Of a stretch of DNA of 64,000 bases, positions 27,301-40,680 are shown one piece after another (within the stretch, counting starts at the first letter, position 1; every line of letters starts with the position of its first letter). The translations under genes were made by a program, and so were the position numbers. Origin of the DNA: Lineus longissimus (taxonomy: Eukaryota > Nemertea > Pilidiophora > Heteronemertea > Lineidae). The DNA lies in contig NC_088309.1 of the NCBI RefSeq assembly GCF_910592395.1, positions 3,534,501 through 3,598,500 on the forward strand, given 5' to 3'. Below the pieces are notes generated by a model, which did no database searches, had not been told where the DNA came from, and saw nothing but the letters and a program-made list of their open reading frames with translations.

Positions 27301-27704
27301 TTTGGCTATTTGCACAATATTTGTGCTTCCAGCAATAACTTTCATGGTTGTGTTGGCCGAGTTGCACAAAACAAGCATGATTGGCACCTAATGGTGAAAA
27401 GAAGTGTGCATGAAGACAGCGTATCGTCATCTGTACTCAAGTGAGTCCCTGAGAGAAACAAATTATGGTTATTCTGGTCTGCCAAACTAAATTGTGTCAT
27501 TCAAACTTATCTCATTAGCATGCAGGTTCCTTCCCCTTCTTCTCTTTTGCTTGCAGAATTTTAAAGATGCACGCTAGGCAGTCTGCTGTTTTGGGTAATA
27601 AAGTCAGCTGCTCCAGAGAGTTCCGCCAAAGAGCTTCGTGGTCCAGCATTCAGGTTTTATCACATGCAACGAATCCGGACTGCCCTTCCTGACAGTCGCT
27701 GCTC

Positions 27705-27729
27705 GTGTATACACAGCTGCTGTGTATAC
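27705..27729. repeat. perfect palindrome, 11-base arms
   Basis: The arms gtatacacagc and gctgtgtatac are separated by one base. The left arm starts inside a second, smaller palindrome (gtgtatacac). It could extrude a cruciform; no function is assigned. Confidence 0.8.
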
Positions 27730-30700
27730 AAGAATCTGAGCACAAATTCCATCGCATGCAAAAAATGGCAACCGTCATTCCTGATAGCTGTCTACTGCCG
27801 TGATGTGTACAGAACTCCCGCCAGGCCGACCACCAGTTGATCAATTCACATGATTCAATTACCAAACATTTCCTTGGAGTAATCAAACCATCTTACTTGC
27901 CTGGACTATTTACCTGAAAAACTCACAAGCCTGTTCAAAGTAATTGCTGAATTGGCATCAATTCCGTCTTGTCTTGTCTCATTGAATTGCATCTAAACTT
28001 TAAGAAAAGTTCAAGAAAGTCAGAAGAGTGGAGGTGTTGTTTTGAATATCCCTGGTCTATTTGCTCAGAAATGGTTTCATCACTATGCTAAACAGACCGT
28101 TTGGATTTACTACCGGGCAGCATCTCTCGTAGAAACCCAAGCCTTGCTTTCGGCAGTTGTAGGAGAAGAGACTAGGCGACAGATTACCAGCGCTGGGGAT
28201 TCGGTGGGAGGTTATAAGGCCGAAATGGGCTGCTTTCTTGAGAGGTCTAGGATGAGGCTGGGGTCAAAACGATTCTGGCCATGAAATAAGTCTGGATATA
28301 TGCAGACCGCACTGGTGGGGATTACTGGTTCTTGCCATTTATTTGGTGTCAAAATGGTCTATGATTTCCATCCTACTCATCTTTCCTGGTGTTCCCGAGA
28401 CACAGAGCCTTGTCAAGTTGTCAATTTGGTCGTTTTATCAGTCTGCATATTACATTTCCCAATCAAACTGATTTGATAGGGAAGACATATCCCAATTCTC
28501 AGAGCAATTTTCTTGTGAATATTTGTTACTTACAGCAAAATGAAGTAAACATGTGATCAAATTTTCCCATTGCTCATATTGCGTTTCAGCCCAAATAATT
28601 CTCCAACAAGTTGGTGGGCAATTTTTTTCATAATTTCACTAAGTTGTGTTTCCAGATAAACAGGCTCCCAATTCCCATACCAATATGTTACAAATTAGGA
28701 AATGATGGTTTGATGCTCTTGCATTGCGATGTTGTGTTTCTCTAGAGGCTATGGAATAACATTTCATACGTTGTCTAATGAAATGATGTTTAGTTCTGCA
28801 ATTCAAGAGACTATGGGGATTGGCATGTTTGAAAAAAGTTGCAGAGGTAGCACGGGGTACCTCATGACTGGCTGTTACTCTTGTGCAAGAGGTAAAAAGA
28901 CTTGTCAACGAAAAAACTCCTGTCGGCTTATCTCTTTTTCAATCAAACTCTATCTCCTCACCAAATTAACATGGTATCCTAATTGGCAATTAGCCAGCTA
29001 ATCAGAAGAATCTCATCCTACTCACGCCCATTTCTTCTAATTTGGTCTCTTCATCTTAATTGCTCATATAAATCATGGAGCATTCTTTTTGATAACATGT
29101 CATTATCAATATATCACCTTGGTATATTTCACTAATCACCTGTTTCCTTTAATCAGTTGCTACTGTGGACCGGAATTTTGTTCTCAGAAATCTTACTGGC
29201 AAGTCAAGGGGCTTCAATTGTAATGCGAAGCGATTTGTTCTTTTCTAAGGAATAGCGTCTCGGTACAAGCAAAAGAGCAGTGTGGGGTATAGAATCAGTT
29301 CTCGACATCCTTTCTTTTCCTATTAACTAATGTCCTGTGAAAACCCAAAAGTGTGTTTCGAATTTTTTGCTTTTTTCACTGGTCTCAACACCAATCCTTG
29401 CTAATAGGCCAGGACGCCTTAATCTGTCTGCAGCCTCAATGTATTCTTTCTGGCTGCGTTCGCATGATGAATTGGGTGATGTCTCCTTAATCATGATTCT
29501 TTGCCTCGGCTCTGTATAGACGATTTCCTAGCAACCCCAGTCCAAAATTGATTGTTGCGGGGAACTGCAATTTGCGGGACTTATTGGTTGGCATTCCTGA
29601 GATGATTTCCTTCCTGGTCGGCTCTTCTTGACCGTGTTCACGTTCTCATTTCAATCACAGGACAAGCAAATATTTGTCTATCAAAGTTTGCCCTTGTCTT
29701 GTGTATGATTGAGGTTTTATTGCAAGTCAAGTCAAGATTGCACCTTTTGGCAGTACACTTTGTCAGTCAGTATTGCAATTTCAAATATTGCACTTTCTGT
29801 CCTTAGACTATGCTAGTCAATATTGCTCTTCCAATATTTGCATCTATGCAAGTCTATACTGCTGCATTTGCTCTTAATTGTGGCACCTTTAGTTGTTGCT
29901 CTGGTCGGCTTGATAAATCACCTAATTCCCAAAGTTTTCAGGTTTGACTAGTGATTTTAACAAACCCTTTTCCTGATAAAAGCATCTCCATCCTATGATG
30001 ACAGTCTCTGTGACACTTGAAAAGCTTCATGTCAATTGCTTTTGGTCAAAGCCCTGCCTACTGACCAAGAAAACAACTTGTGCTATAATTTGGGCCAAAC
30101 CATCAGCTTTGTCTTACAATCCATTTGGGTTTGGTTTCGATGGACAATTACTCTTCTCCTGACCAGCACAAACAGCTGTTCTGACCATCTACCTCTTCTC
30201 TCCCCATCCTCCCACAGGACATGAAGCCAGTCTAGCCTGATTGATGCAATTGTCCGGTACCCCTTGAAGATTGTACGCCAATATTCCCTGCTGTCATCCA
30301 AGCCTTTCATGCTAAAAGTGCTAACTGTTCCAAGCTAACTGCCACAGAAGCCGATCAGCTTTTGCAATTATCTTCCTTATTTTGGCTTTAGGCCATTAAC
30401 TGACTTAGCAGCATAGATAAGGTTAACTAGGGGCTTTGATGGCTTTATCGGTCATGTGATTCTGTCGCCTATTTTGCCATGAGTGTCGCGGAGTCGCCAG
30501 GAGAATTGTTGATGTAAGATTCGATTAGACATTTCTTTGTGATGCAGTCGGTCTTGATGGTACCTCACATGAAATTATGGCGCAGTGGTAGCTTTTTCGA
30601 TTTAATTCAGTCTCTTGTTCTCTGACAGAAAATAAACGCGGGAAAGTTGGTGAAATTGTCTTTGTTTTGTGAAGTTCTCATTCGATTCTCACTACAGAGT

Positions 30701-33700
30701 GCTGTCATCAGTCTGATAATGCCTGATAACCACAACTTGTTTGAGTGAAACATGACGATAAGGCAACATTTCGACATGAAAATTCTAATCTCTGACACCC
30801 AGAAGACAAACTCAGTGAAGATGATTAAAAATCTCCTAGGTCGATTAATTTCTTGCCCCTCACTTGGCCACAAGTCATCCACTTGGATGACTCTGTTGAA
30901 TGTTAGTGACGTTTAGATCATGCAGCATGATGGATTGTGGTGCTCATGTTCCTCGCCCTGTTTTCATATGAACTGATAATCAGATCAACGATATTCATTT
31001 GTTTTATCTATGAATGTTGCGCGATCTTTGCGATCCATCAGACAGAGGTCGAGTCACCAGTTCAGACAGTGAGCGATGGTCTTCATTGATTTCAATCTTT
31101 GTTTGTTCATATTCAATTTTGTTGGTAACACATGAGTTGGAGCTGTTGATGACTTCTATGGATTATGCTTTCACATCTATGATTGCTCTCAGGATTCATG
31201 GGAATTTCTGTATTTTGATATCAGAAGTGCATTATGTTGAGACTAAACATTTGAAACAGATGAGGATAATTGTGTTTTAGGCTCAAGAGTGAACATGAAT
31301 GGGGGTTATTCATACTGAAGTCCTTGATCTAGCTCAAAGGAAAACATGGTGATCACAAGGAGTTTCAGCAGTACAGAAAGTTTGATACTCGCTCAGAGTC
31401 TTGAGTTCAAAAGGTTGCAAATGTGCTGGAGACTTGTTTACTGTGCCTGCTCTTCAAGAGCACAGACTTTCCTTCTAGATATATCTGTTAGATCTCATAG
31501 TCAACCAATCAAAATGTGTTGGTATTCTGGCTGTTTTCTCTCCAGAGACAACGTCCTTCATTGATTGCAAGGTTTCTATAGTTTCAGTTGATAATTTGAA
31601 TTTCCGTTGAAATCTGTAAGCATTGGAAGCCATGGCAACAAAGTGGTTAGTTAGATTTTGGTTCAGTTTCTGAATTTGTCACTTTGATCTTTTCCCACGC
31701 TATGCTAACCTGATTTTCAAACTAAAAAATTCATCAAACGGAAACATTCTTTGTTTTGCAATGTGCCCTGCACTGCATTGAAAATCAACCGAGGACCAAA
31801 TTGCTGTATTCTAATATCCATGATTTACACGCACAACTGCCCTGACCTTTTCGCAAGTGTTTAACCACATTGTTAATCCTGTGATTATTGGATGGTTGAT
31901 ATCTTAAATGTATGATTACATGTCTTGATGAACTGGTTAAAATCAATTGACACAAATATCTAGTTTTCCCAGTCCCTCGGCAATTTGTTTTAGCATGATT
32001 TGAGACAAACAGATAGAAGCCTTCACATTGAATGATGGATGGTGGCATGCAGGCAACAAAACTGCTAGATCTGTCGTCTCTGTAAATTATCTCGGATATT
32101 TCATGCTAGATTATTATTGATCGAGCCATTTCTGATTCCATGCAATGAATCATTGTGTCTCAGTCGTCTGATTTTAAATTACAGTGTCAACATCAGAGGT
32201 TGAATTTTGAATTTTTTACTTTTACTTCACATTTGACGGAAAGTTGTGTTCATTATTTCATCTTCTGAAAAGATAAGGCTCATAAAATAAAGTGGCTCGC
32301 AGAAACGGTAGTGTCAAGATTGCTGCGTTCTGTTAGTCACATCAAAACTGAAAAACAGGCAAACTTCAGATCGGTAGCCAGTGCAAACATCATATGATTG
32401 GCAATACAGAAACTCCACCAGCGCAATATTAGAAAAACATTATTTCTCAATACTGCTGTGCCAAGTCGTGGAAAATGTAAATAGCGTCAAAATTGAATTA
32501 TGCAAACAATGTCCCGGAAACCACTAGCCACAACATTTTCAAATCAATGGCGGGTACAAGTCCATTAGTAGCTATTGAAGCACTCAGCGGTTGATATAAG
32601 GCTGATTTAGTTTGTCCCGCCATTTCACACATTGTAGTTAATAATTGCATTAGACCAGAGTCCAGTTATTTCAGCAGTTGAAACTTCCATTCGACTGCTA
32701 TCATTAACATCCTCAATCTGATTACAAATGCCAGAGCACTCCCAGCCCAATGTTGATTTAGAGAAAGCATTCAGCATTGCAAATCATTTGGGAATCGTGA
32801 TAGTTATTGCCTGAACATTTGCATCCACGTTTTTATCCTCGTCGAATACACCTTGGCGTCAGTAGCGTGATTCGTTTTGATATCTTACATTTCTGCTCTT
32901 GTTGATTTCATGTTGAATGTTGTTCTCTCTATGGAGAATCAGAGATGGAATTGCCAGAATTTTGCTCACAATCTATACGAGCTGTGGTTTATTCAGTTGT
33001 AGCTCGGAGAATACAAGACTCGCCATTCTTGTGAAAGGTTGAACCACAGCGCCAAAAATGTCCCAGTTTCAGTCGCTTGAACTTCAGGCGCGAGAAAAAT
33101 CGAGTGTCACATTCCCACATCAGAGATGTTATTTGATACGTGATGACAAGACAAGAGCATTGCATGTTCCATATTATGACTGCTTGTCAAGAGATTGTGA
33201 AAATTATGAAAGTTCAAGGATCATGGTATCAAGTCGATGCATTGGTGTGGTTCATTTCTGGAAGTTTCAGGCTAACAATAGGGTAGAGGCAGCCTTTACC
33301 ACCACTTTCCCTTAACAATAACTGACAACTGAGATGATATGTCTTGAGCCCTCTCCCCAGCTATACTATGGGGAATTGACTATTCCTGGTTACACAAATT
33401 GGAAAGATTGGTTTGCTTCTCATTGTCCTCAGGAGTATTTCTTGCTCAAGCTACAATGGGTTTCCATAATCCACAACATTGAACTAGGAGTGTTACTCCC
33501 AACTCTCAAGGCTATAGTTTTCAGTTCTGTATTCATAGCAAAATCACTTGTTAGCATGTAGAGTTAGATTCTGTTTTGAAACCTGAGGGAGTATTCTTAG
33601 AGGTTAAGCCGAGTTGGTGTTCTGCCTGAAGCTTCGCAAAGGTCTTAACCGGGGAGAGTAGACTAAACATTGCACTTTAGAGTGACCACAACGAAGGATC

Positions 33701-34649
33701 TTGGGCAGGTCACTTTGCTTTGATCATGTTTGCTTTGAATGAGCATCAGGCCTGGTTGTTTCATCCTGATTGTGACAAAGACATTGGCTTTGCATAGATA
33801 AAGTAATATGCTGTTGAAGCAAAAAGAATTATTAAACATGATAGGGAGGTAAATCTCAGAATAATGTTTGTTCTACTTTGTGGTTTTAAATTACAGCTTT
33901 ACTCAGATTTACATTTGTTCTTATAAAAATGATCGACTGCTCAAGTTTCAGCAGTATCTCTTAGTAGAATAATCCACCTGATATCCCACTTATACCATTA
34001 GGATAAGTACATTATGGTCCCAGCTCTTCATATGCTCAATAAATAAGTTAAGCAATCTGAAGATGTTCTAAGTTAGTCCACCTTATAAATATCTTAAGCA
34101 AGATAAATGAATTATATAGTCTTGACAAATAACCTCGGAAGATAAATTTCCAGACATGAGGAGATCAATTTGATTATATCAGGGATCAATTCAGGGCGAT
34201 TTACATAAATCAATATTGATGGGGATCGATCTTACCTTTGCCTTTTTCATCGCAGATTCTCCGTGGTCTGCGCGAGATCAAAACGATTCACCGTCCATAA
34301 AGTAATCATTGGAATCAATGGGGCTGTATTGGTGCTTAAGAGTATGTTGGCACTTATACGGATTCGTTGGTTGATGATATGTTGGATGAATCGGTGAAGG
34401 AATGTTCAGACTAAATGTCTGGAAAATGTCATTATGTTTGATCTCATATCTTGATATCCGCAACAGTAACTCCTTAAGTGCCTCGCAGACCTGAGATTTG
34501 TGTTGTACTTGCTTGCAATAATTATTGCATGTGACAAAAGAATTCAAAGATCTTGTATAGTTTTGCCAGAAGAAATTCTCAAACTCAAACAATTACTTAT
34601 TCTACCTCCTCTGTCACTAGTGTCAGTTTGTTTGCAGACATTTGCAATT

Positions 34650-34800
34650 TTAGCTCACCTATCAGGGGAGCTTATACGATACCGTGGCGTTCGTCATCCG
34701 TCCTTTATGTCATCTGTCCTTTATGTCATCTGTCGTTAACTTTTGACAAAAGAGTGGCAGGTTTCTTAACCACTTGACCCAGAATGTTCATACTTGGAAC
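34650..34800 (+). repeat. hairpin-headed dispersed repeat with internal 16-bp repeats
   Basis: It starts with an imperfect inverted repeat (tagctcacct / aggggagctta, 34650-34673), then gataccgtggcg. Three 16-base units of the form gtcat-ctgtcctttat follow at 34693-34740. The layout matches the 6.7-kb hairpin element in plan but not in sequence. I judge it a non-autonomous repeat of a type widespread in marine invertebrates (inference). Confidence 0.5.
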
Positions 34801-37800
34801 ATGGAAGTGTAGTGGTGAAGCCTGTATAGGCTATATCTCTGGTCAGTCTATCTAGATCAACAACACCCCCCTTCCCATGCCATCTAAACAGCCCCCAGCC
34901 TGACTTCTTAATGAATATCCCAGGGGGAACTCCACAATAAAATGAATATTTCTCAGGGCAGAAGACCTTTTACCTGAATCCGCCGAGTCACAACCATCAA
35001 AGACTCTATCTGTTCCTCCTCCGGGCTGTTTGTATAATTGTGTCGCACTGATTGATATTTCTCAACAATTACTGAGAAGGGATGTTTTCGTTTCAAGTGA
35101 GATGGAACCTTCAGGCCCTTTGTTTATTGCATTGCTGTGTTGGGACTTTGAATTTGCTATATTGAATATTTTGAAAATGAGAAAATAAGAAATGATAAAA
35201 TAAAAAAAGTAATCATTTTACAATTGAGAAAGTATGAAATAATCATGTGTGCTGTATCATGATGCAAAATGAGATGATCCCCATCCATAAGGACGTTCGT
35301 TTATGACATGTGCAATGACTCTTAGATCCTGCCCCTGATTGACTGCTTATACTACTCAGGGCCATCTCTTTTTGCCTTCTAATTCCTCTTGCCTGCCCCT
35401 CATCAGCCCCCATTTAGTACAGAGCTTCAACTAACTATTCTAACAAAGATTTAGAACCTGTATGCAGCCCGCTCCTTTCTCCTAATCCCCTTGAGGAACC
35501 ATGCTTACTTCAATCAACCACACTTCAATACAATTAAAGTGGCTACGACAAGGAAACTACATTAGCCTCTAAACCTTGCGCCGCTATGTCAGATAGCTTT
35601 CTTGTTAAAGTGGTGCTAAAGTATTCCATTGACATTGGCGTAACCATGAAGAAACCCAAATGTAAGCCATTCAATCGAATAAGTTTCTGACACCACAAGA
35701 AAAATCAGACGCAAGGGATGCAGTTGGGGTGAATTGAATGAGATACTCTGATGGCACTATTCTTTTGCAAGGAATTGTCACTCCTGTTCCTTTACCAGCA
35801 AATTAGCTTTTATCAAAGCAGGGGGAACATGCTCCAATTTGGCTAAACCCAAACAAGTCACCGGTGACCAATAATTGCTTGAATTTTCTTCAACATCAGA
35901 GCAGCTTAAAAGAAACATTTGATAGGATGTATTTGCCTCCAGTTTACGATAAAGGAAAGGTCAGGAGGTTGGCCATGCCTCATTCAATGGTACTAGATCA
36001 CAAGCAAAAGTGACATTCTACCTTGCAATTAGAGATAACAAGCCATGGCTAGGGCTGGGCTTCCGTTAGATTAATGTCCAATAAAAAGGTGATGAGGCGG
36101 CATTACGACGCAACTATTTGGTAATGCAGGGCGATGCTGGTTGGAAAAGCAAGTGGACGCTAACATATTGGGTTAAGAATGCCACAACAACACAATGGAT
36201 CTCACGAGGCTTGATTGGTCTTGCCTTGGTTGTTTTACCTTGTTTGTTGATGATAAAAACCAATCTCCTTATGAACCCTGAAAAGCTACCCGGGCGACTG
36301 CATCCCCCTAGTGGCTTTGATTAGCCACTACCTCATTCGTGGTAACTGCGATATCATACTATGTGAAAAAATGGAGATTTATGGAAACTTTTGCGTGGAA
36401 CATGCCGAATACCTTTTATATTAAGAAATCAGCCTGATCAGTGGTCTGTATTCAATGTCTTCGCAGAGGGAACCAACTCATTAGTATCCTAGTCTAGACA
36501 GACCTTGTTAAATATAATCGGTGGGTTGACAAGATATTGACTGTGGGTGCTCATGGGGCAGATATGACGAAGTTGATTGGTCTCACGGGGTTGCAGACAC
36601 AATTACCCTAGTTCCTTTTCAAGGTTCGGTCGATGGTGATATTGATTTCAGGCCGTCTTCTTACGTTGGTAGTCCCACATGGTTCTGTTAGTCTCTAGCT
36701 CTGACTATGGCCAGATTTCCCCAATTACGGGTGCGTATTGACCCATATCCTGCATGGTTGACTCGGATGATCCAATCACTGCAGATTCCAATCGACCAAT
36801 TATCCAGTTTATGAGTTAGAGCAGGATTCAAAGCGTCCATAAATCTCATTCGTGTGCCCAGATTGCCGGCGATTGTGATGAGATAATAAACTTAACGCAC
36901 CAGATTCGTGAGGACGAAGCAAGATTATCATTTGAGTTTTCGGATGGAAATTGTTTTATACATGATTGTAGTGGCATGGGTCAGATTGACTATGGTAATG
37001 AGGAAAACTATGATGTTAGATTGACATGACTATGGAAAATTCCCTTTCACTCAACAACAGCAATAGCAACAGAAAATGTAGTGTAGCATCACAAGGGGAT
37101 GCTCTTTAGAAAGCTTGGCTGGCTAAAAAATAGTTATGGTCGGGTATCAACCAGGAGAAAGGGAAGGTCATTTAGCTGAGGGAACTCATCAAGTCGGAAA
37201 ACAAATCCGAAAGGTTCTGTCCTCTTTGTGGTGTTCAAGTTCATTCCTGTGATCTTCTACATGGATTGATTGTTGGTGTTTCTCTGACGTGTTTCTTTGC
37301 AGTCGGTTTTTCCTTTCAACGAGTCTGTCTTTCAGGGAGCATGCAATGTCAGTACAGTACCATTGCCACCATATAGCATGTGTTCTTTGTGGTTTATAAC
37401 GTCAGAGACATTAATTTACTAATGGGAAAATAACACAAACGCTCTTCTACCTGACAGATATTCAATGGAATTATTCTCCTTCGGGTTTTATTCTTGCATG
37501 GATGACATAATTCGATCTTGTCGGAGAAAGAGCGTGTTATTTCGGACTGAGATGACAGATGCACTGCCATTAGAAGGGATGAGTGCTGTACCAACTTGCC
37601 ACCTGACTGATTTGATTTGTCAGTTGGTGCAAGATTGATATGAGGACGATCAAAATTTAGGGTGTCAGGTGTTGATGAGTGACGAGTGTGTTGATATGCA
37701 ATCCGTTTGGTTGTCTTGAGTTTGAACAGTCAGCCCATCCTTAGATGTCATGGTTACTTTTATCACTGCTCTTACCATTTGCTTCCCATCACATCATCCT

Positions 37801-39582
37801 TATTTCAATCAGCCCCAAGACGAATACCTTTAGTTGAAATACTGAACACTGTTTCCCTTTGTATTGGACATCAGTCGGTCACGTTAACCTGCAATCATCT
37901 GGTCAGTAGAAAGTTCTGTCAACTTGAGTCTTCCTAAGATCGTCTTGTTGCTGTCCCTTTAGCTTTGTTCCATCAGCACGTCCTCATCAGCAGAAGCCCT
38001 TCCTGCACATTATCTCCAACTTCAAAGTCTGCTGAATTAGCTAATGGGTAACGTACGCAAGGTGCGCATAGTTAATTACTGTTATTGTACACATACTTCA
38101 TCTTCAAGTCTACATAAAGAGCATTCTCATCTTCTGAGGCATTTACTCAGTGTAGGCGATAGAGAGAGATTGTGGGAGATCTGGAAAGTATTTTTCTTTG
38201 GATAGCTTTTCTTGGGAGAACCCATTGCACTCGTAGGTCTGTCTGAGGCCAATGTACTCTTAGGATCGATGCTTCTAGGTTGTGTGTCTGTAGCGACTAT
38301 ATATAACTTATTTCCACTAGTATACTGTAGCTAGGATACTATAAGTGTGTATTCTTGAAACTAAGCGAGATACATTGAAAAATCTAAATCTTATTCTTCA
38401 TTTGTGGAATAGTTCAGCTACACAAACTTCCAGGATCACAAGGACTTCGGCAATGGTGTACCATTCGAAGAAACTAGCATCCCCATGAACAAGTACATGT
38501 AAAATGGATTATAGACATGAATGGACAAGGGAGGAGAGGTCATGTGCAGAAATGGATGGGACATAATGCTGTTGGAGAGGCAATTTAGGTGGTGAAACGG
38601 AGAATATGTCAAAAACTTTGATTGACATTAAGTGGGAGTAGAATTATTAGACTTGACAGAAGCAAATTGTTAGAACTTTAACTGATTTCCGAATAGTTTA
38701 GTGTCCTAGATTGAGACTAGAACCTAGAAGTCGGGGATTACTGCATTGAAAAAACTGTTACGTGTATATACTATTAATACTTTGTAGGAGGTAACATCAG
38801 TTGACTTAAAATTTCATAATGCCAATGCTTGGTTGACATATTTCACAAAACGTCATCATACTTTAACCTATCATATGCATACCTATAAAAATCAAAGCAA
38901 TCAATCAAAGGCTTCCGCGCTGCCTTTATACGACGTCTATCTGTGATAGGGTGATCATAAACCTTACAAGAACAACCAGACCTTAAAAACATGCAATCTT
39001 TGATTTCAATCAACGTCAGTGGGAAATTTTTAGATTCAGATTCAGAAATCCAATACATCATGTTCTGAGAAAATCATTGGAATTAACAATATGCAGAAGA
39101 GAAATCGTAGAAGAAGTGTCAATGACAAACTCTGGGTTGACAGAATTGGTGTATTTAAATGTCGGAAATGACTCTAGAGACTTCAAAATCATTGAAAGTC
39201 AGTAACATACAGGTATCTGGATTACTGAATAAGACAGCTTCAAATAGTTACTAGTTTTGTTGGATTGAAAATGACAGAGTTGAAATGGCTTAACTTGTTG
39301 TTAGATTTTGGATACGAATAAACTCTTGTTGGAACATGTCTGGAATTCAGCTGTTGTATGTTCATGAAATTTACGAGTCAATATCTTGTTGGAATTGCAA
39401 ACGACTTACATATAAACTGGTTCGGTGATGAACTGGAATAAACTATTGTTGGAACTAAGTGCGTCAAGGGATAAGATTTTGAACGGTGAAACACAGGAGT
39501 TTCTTGTGTAAACTATGTACTCTTTGGATTTGAAATGTTTTTGGATCATTTTGGATTCTGTGGCAATAAGTAAACGTTCAAG
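34801..39582. other. non-coding stretch upstream of the APBA-like exons
   Basis: Apart from the dispersed-repeat copy at 36193, no gene or exon is supported. I looked for codons of the PTB core of APBA proteins (a GANYLGS-like motif and the strand before the last PTB helix) and did not recognise them; a short exon could be missed by eye. Confidence 0.45.
36193..36333 (+). repeat. dispersed repeat, copy 2
   Basis: Counterpart of the repeat at 14166-14315 in the same orientation, about 22 kb away. The small open frame at 36118-36324 lies within it and carries no recognisable domain. Confidence 0.65.
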
Positions 39583-39696
39583 ATGACTTTCCAAATGTTT
39601 CCGTGGAAGAAAGAAATGGCGGAGCAAAAAACGTGCTATACGGTATGTCCGAGTTATGACTTGGCGTATCTCGATGAAGAAGAGTTTGGCGAGGAG
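39583..39696 (+). CDS. candidate alternative first coding exon of the APBA-like gene
   Basis: An open frame starts at ATG 39583 after an in-frame TAA. It has a second ATG at 39616 in a strong start context (purine at -3, G at +4), and ends at a consensus donor (GAG-GAG|gtaaga). The peptide is acidic at its end (YDLAYLDEEEFGEE). It ends in phase 0, matching the phase-0 start of the next recognised exon (40498). Spliced together, acidic residues precede [12 protein letters not shown], as ESED does in vertebrate APBA proteins. Such a transcript would lack the PTB core and keep only its last helix plus both PDZ domains. No acceptor is evident upstream, so I favour a first exon. It may also be chance. 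Confidence 0.35.
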
Positions 39697-40497
39697 GTAA
39701 GAATGTCAGTAATGGCTCAGTCTGTCACTGTATCATGCGGAAGTTGCAAAGGTTTGCCCTAATCATAGAAGACCGAATCATTGATTCAGGTTCTTCAATA
39801 CCGGTTCAACAGGTTTTGAAAACTGCTGCCTCTTGATTTAATTCACTTTATATGTAAAGGTGGTTTCAACCATTAAGGCTTCAAAGTCTTCTTGAAACTG
39901 AATTACCCAAGATCAGCTCTTTAATTCAGGAGAGCAATTTTGTGGCTTCTGTTTTTGCCAGATATCAAATTGGAGTACGGATTAGATTCTCGTCAGTTTT
40001 TTTAAGCTGGCATTAAAATGAACAGGTTGTTTAGAGATGTGAAACAAACTTTTTCAAGTAGAAGAATGGTGTCCGGGACAATGGTGAGCCAATAATGCTT
40101 TTGACAATGAAGACATTTTATGCTCATGAATGTAATGTTGTGATCTTTTTGTTTTGAGGCATATCACTGAACCATTTAAAAGTTGATTATCATTCTGATA
40201 AATGCTTTAATCAGTCTTCTTGGCATTGCTTTGTTTGTTGCCCTTTTCAGGTGTTCATCCTTTTCTTACATACCTTGATCATGACAAATAATACTCATGA
40301 AATTTACTACGATGAGAATCCGCGTGGTGAAATGACCCTCTGTGTCAGAGATTGCTCTTCCATATTTATTTATTTCAACCATTCCCAGTATTAGATTGTA
40401 TATCACTGCAATGTCCCATGGCCATGCCGGGTCAATTATTGCCCAGAGAAAAAAATGTCTGAAATTTTCTTTTGATTTTTCGTTTTCTTCTCTGCAG

Positions 40498-40680
40498 GCC
40501 CAACTCATTGCCCAGTCGATTGGGCAGGCGTTCCAGGTGGCCTACATGGAATTCCTCAAGGCCAATGGAATCGAGGATCCAGGCCTTATGAAGGAGATGG
40601 ACTATCAAGAAGTCCTGAACCAACAAGAAATATTCGGCGAAGAACTGACGCTATTTGCCAACAAAGATATGCAAAAAGAA
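40498..40680 (+). CDS. APBA: APBA-like exon: PTB C-terminal helix and linker
   Basis: Acceptor ctctgcag, donor gtaagt; 61 codons, phase 0 to 0. [20 protein letters not shown] is the amphipathic last helix of the PTB fold. The rest (to ANKDMQKE) is the acidic linker to PDZ1, which in vertebrate Mint proteins restrains peptide binding by the PTB domain. Confidence 0.93.

Larger units (their letters stand above)
14316..34649. other. long non-coding stretch, no recognised gene
   Basis: Twenty kilobases without an exon I can support on either strand. The open frames are short, lack motifs and often overlap on opposite strands. Small features inside are listed separately: a B-box-containing segment at 18490, a 28-bp tandem repeat at 21243 and a palindrome at 27707. 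It may be intron or intergenic sequence upstream of the APBA-like exons. Confidence 0.5.
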
